The position numbers and the translations under genes are program-made. This document shows, piece after piece, positions 62,601 through 64,000 of a stretch of 64,000 bases of DNA (its first letter is position 1; each line of letters starts with the position of its first letter). The notes beneath the pieces were generated by a model, which worked only from the letters and a program-made list of their open reading frames with translations, was not told the origin of the DNA and made no database searches. The stretch is from Flavobacterium caseinilyticum (lineage in GTDB: Bacteria; Bacteroidota; Bacteroidia; Flavobacteriales; Flavobacteriaceae), in assembly GCF_004349085.1 (NCBI RefSeq), contig NZ_SMFM01000004.1, forward strand, positions 1 through 64,000, given 5' to 3'.

Positions 62601-62944
62601 TTGTCTCTTTTGATACCCAAAGCAGTTACAACTACTTCGCTTAATTCTTGCGAATCAGTGTCTAATTTTACATTTAGTGTAGCAGAGCTTGCTGTAATTT
62701 CCCTTGTAGTCATTCCAACATAACTGAAAATCAACACTTGGCTCGGAGATGCTTTGATGGAAAATTTTCCGTCAAAATCAGTTTGTGTTCCATTTTGTGT
62801 CCCTTTCACTAATACACTCACGCCGGGTATTGGCATTCCTGCATTATCAGAAACAACACCTGAAACAGATCTTTCTTGCGCAAAAGTTAGTTGCGCCATA
62901 AGTACTACCAGTAGTACTAAGATTCCATTGAACTTTAGTTTCAT
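59687..62944 (-). CDS. SusC/RagA-family TonB-linked outer-membrane protein
   Basis: The 1085-residue barrel has a signal peptide (KLKFNGILVLLVVLMAQLTFA), the carboxypeptidase-regulatory domain (about 25-105, SGVVSDNAGMPIPGVSVLVKG), a TonB-box-like VVVTALG, the plug domain (about 115-245, VVIRGSNSIEGNNQALFVIDG...ATALYGSRASNGVVMITTKRG) and the C-terminal barrel ending VGASLKLQF. It is the transporter partner of the SusD lipoprotein. No sugar-active enzyme, sigma or anti-sigma gene is next to it in the window, so the substrate cannot be named. Confidence 0.95.
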   Translation of the reverse strand: MKLKFNGILVLLVVLMAQLTFAQERSVSGVVSDNAGMPIPGVSVLVKGTQNGTQTDFDGKFSIKASPSQVLIFSYVGMTTREITASSATLNVKLDTDSQELSEVVVTALGIKRDKKALGYATQEVKGDAVSKVKSSNFVNSLSGKVAGLEIKTSGNLGGSTQVVIRGSNSIEGNNQALFVIDGVPIDNGNSNSGDQKNGRGGYDYGNAASDINPDDIESINVLKGAAATALYGSRASNGVVMITTKRGKTQKGIGITISSSLMLGTADKETLPRYQNKYGAGYGPFYDSADGYFNLADINGDGVDDLTTPFTEDASYGAAFDPSLLIYQWNSIYPQLTETFGKATPWVAGKANPNSVWGTGSTAVNSISLDGGDDKSSFRLGFTNLLQEGSLPNSGIKRNNITFSGSHNLTEKLKASASLNFVKTDGKGRNGTGYSAGNVMQQFRQWNQMNVDFDEQKAAYFQTRDNISWNPNSPTNLRPIYSDNPYWTFYENYQTDTRSRYFGNVALEDKLTDWLSILGRFSFDTYAELQEERTNVGSADVSKYSRYNNNVSEYNYDLMLNFNKDLTEKLNLEGNIGYNVRNNLRSSIFAATNGGLNKARLYSLSNSFAPILAPQEYEASSMVDGAYIRASLGYDDFAYLEGTYRTDRSSNLPKANNRYGYYSVSGSLVFSKYIDAEWLSFGKLRANYAEVGNDTNPYRVFNTYEIGTPFDGTGVASNNGTLANPNLLPERQKSYEFGLEMAFFKRRLGFDISYYNDLNVNQITNIPFSTATGYNSAVLNAGTIENKGLEVQINATPLKTNDFKWDVNLNWSQNKSLVVSLLNGIENLQLASLQGGVSINATPGQPYGTIRGSDFIYADNGQPIVNQTGSGTRIGTYQRTGASNIVIGDINPDWKAGLNNSFTYKNFNLSFLIDMQKGGDVFSLDTWYGYATGMYDFSAADNELGNPVRNPIVGTPGNYGATSGGFILPGVAPDGTPNQVRAAGDIYTTAWGYARAPNKLHVYDAGYVKLREASLSYNFNPKTLENSPFTNIVVSLIGRNLWIIDKSTPYADPEAGLSSGNVQGYQSGAYPSIREVGASLKLQF

Positions 62945-63028
62945 TTTTAAATATTTTGAATTAGTCTCACAAAACTCTTAATAATTTGTTAACATTCCTA
63001 ATAAATGATACCATTTCTTTTGCTCTGG

Positions 63029-64000
63029 TTAAAATTTAATGTTGTAACTGATGTGAATGACAGTGCTATGAAAATTTATTGCTTGATTTTTTGAACTTCC
63101 ATTTGCTACGGCCAGTTTGAATAAACCGTTTTTTGTTTGCAATCCAAGTCCCAATCCAATACCTAAAGCAGTTTTTGTAATGTTGCTTGCTGCAATGTTT
63201 ACATCATCCTTATAGATACTGTAATCCACAATTGAATGTAGGTAAAGATCTGAGGTAATCAGAAAACGATATTCTGTCATTACTGAGGTCAAAAAGTATG
63301 CGTATAGGCTGTTTTCGGTAAAACCACGTATGCTATTAAATCCGCCAAAACGGTAAAATTCGTTTGTGAGATAGCGGTTGCTTTTTAAATAATAATTTCG
63401 GCTATTTAAATGTATTGAATTCTTTTTGTTCAGGTTAAAATTATGCATCGCCTCAATGTTTGCAATAAATTGTTTGTTGGTTGAATCTTCCGTCAGGATG
63501 TTAGTTTTTCTTCTACCGAGTGCGGTCGATATTAAAATTTTCGATTTTACGGGAAAAAGTGAGTTCGCAGCTTCTAGTTTTGTGTATTCAAAACGGGATG
63601 TTATAAACGAATTATTAAAGTCAGCTACGGAAGCGTTGTTTATATTTTGTATGTCACTTGATTCCGTAGCTTGATAACCTAAATAAAAGCGGGTATTGTA
63701 GTTTTTAAAATAGCTTAAGTCTATCGCCGTTTTGGTGTTTTGAAAAGTACTGTCTTGTCTAAAAAATTGAATTTGCGCTTTTAGTCCCAGTGAAGTTTTT
63801 AACAGGTATGGCACTTCTATATGTGCGTTAAAAGTTTTTTGATCGTTTCCGTCACTTTTCCAAAAGACTGAGAATTGCTCACCGGAACCAAGAATGTTTT
63901 CAAGTTTGACATCTAAATAACCATTCAGAACTACTTTGTTATTGTCATTGTTTGAAAATCCTACAAAGCCGTCAAATACATTCGATTTTCTTTTTTCAAG
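63029..64000 (-). CDS. Outer-membrane Omp85/ShlB-like barrel (partial, 5' end beyond the window)
   Basis: The frame is open across the right edge (324 codons visible; first visible residues are LEKRKSNVFDGFVGF). The strand pattern and RFGGFNSIRGFTENSLYA, a GG-x-x-S-x-RG-F/Y block, match the lid-lock motif of Omp85/two-partner-secretion barrels. The C-terminus IHISYNIKF ends in an aromatic residue as outer-membrane proteins do. The N-terminal POTRA region lies outside. The GTG at 63814 that could open a shorter frame is internal, since the frame extends upstream to the edge. Confidence 0.75.
   Translation of the reverse strand, partial: LEKRKSNVFDGFVGFSNNDNNKVVLNGYLDVKLENILGSGEQFSVFWKSDGNDQKTFNAHIEVPYLLKTSLGLKAQIQFFRQDSTFQNTKTAIDLSYFKNYNTRFYLGYQATESSDIQNINNASVADFNNSFITSRFEYTKLEAANSLFPVKSKILISTALGRRKTNILTEDSTNKQFIANIEAMHNFNLNKKNSIHLNSRNYYLKSNRYLTNEFYRFGGFNSIRGFTENSLYAYFLTSVMTEYRFLITSDLYLHSIVDYSIYKDDVNIAASNITKTALGIGLGLGLQTKNGLFKLAVANGSSKNQAINFHSTVIHISYNIKF

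Overview
The window is chromosomal DNA of a Flavobacterium-like member of the Bacteroidetes. The evidence is low GC, gene families typical of that group (SusC/SusD pair, PurE/PurK pair, long GcvP, UbiA-like and DinB-like proteins), an apparent lack of Shine-Dalgarno sequences, and many copies of the Bacteroidetes -7 promoter element TAnnTTTG. The clearest promoter, TTG-N19-TATATTTG, lies upstream of a tRNA-Val gene.

Positions 1 to about 10,150 are accessory DNA. They begin with the right end of an IS21-family element (istB tail and four 24-bp spaced terminal repeats). This abuts and probably clips the 3' end of a type I restriction-modification operon, hsdR-hsdS-hsdM. Next come a winged-helix plasmid/phage-like protein, a decayed DUF1643-like gene with five in-frame stops, a small excisionase-like HTH protein and a tyrosine recombinase. 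The recombinase ends near the 3' end of tRNA-Val(UAC), the layout of an island integrated at a tRNA gene. Its other border must lie left of the window.

From 10,200 on, the DNA is core-like. In order it holds: folC; an exbB-exbD-tonB energy operon; a glutamate/leucine-type dehydrogenase; anmK; an acyl-CoA dehydrogenase; a compact DinB / TANGO2 / ATP-grasp / LysE-like / M28 peptidase run; a GNAT, an SDR and a SprT-like protein; an outer-membrane barrel; an MlaE/MlaF-type lipid ABC pair; a methyltransferase and glycosyltransferase pair; a FabH-like synthase; gcvP; a UbiA-like membrane protein; an SRPBCC/DUF2071 pair; an M3 peptidase; purK-purE; hpt-adk; a CorC-like protein; obgE; and a BON-LysM protein. 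After these come a 2162-residue alpha-2-macroglobulin-like protein, a TPR protein, mpl, a GNAT, radC, a YjjG-like HAD phosphatase, a secreted unknown, rarA, a rhomboid protease, rlmB, a SusD/SusC pair and a partial Omp85-like barrel at the right edge.

Most convergent or terminal gene ends carry clear hairpin terminators. Envelope functions dominate: TonB power supply (exbB-exbD-tonB) with a SusC/D consumer, lipid transport, and peptidoglycan recycling (AnmK, Mpl). The most unusual items are the alpha-2-macroglobulin protein, which carries an inserted SusC-like carboxypeptidase-regulatory plus TonB-plug module and a Ser at the usual thioester Cys position; a family of three dispersed intergenic repeats with shared ends; four genes whose -7 box ends exactly 4 nt before the ATG, predicting leaderless mRNAs; the DUF1643-like pseudogene; and an orphan operator-like dyad at 32,903-32,946.
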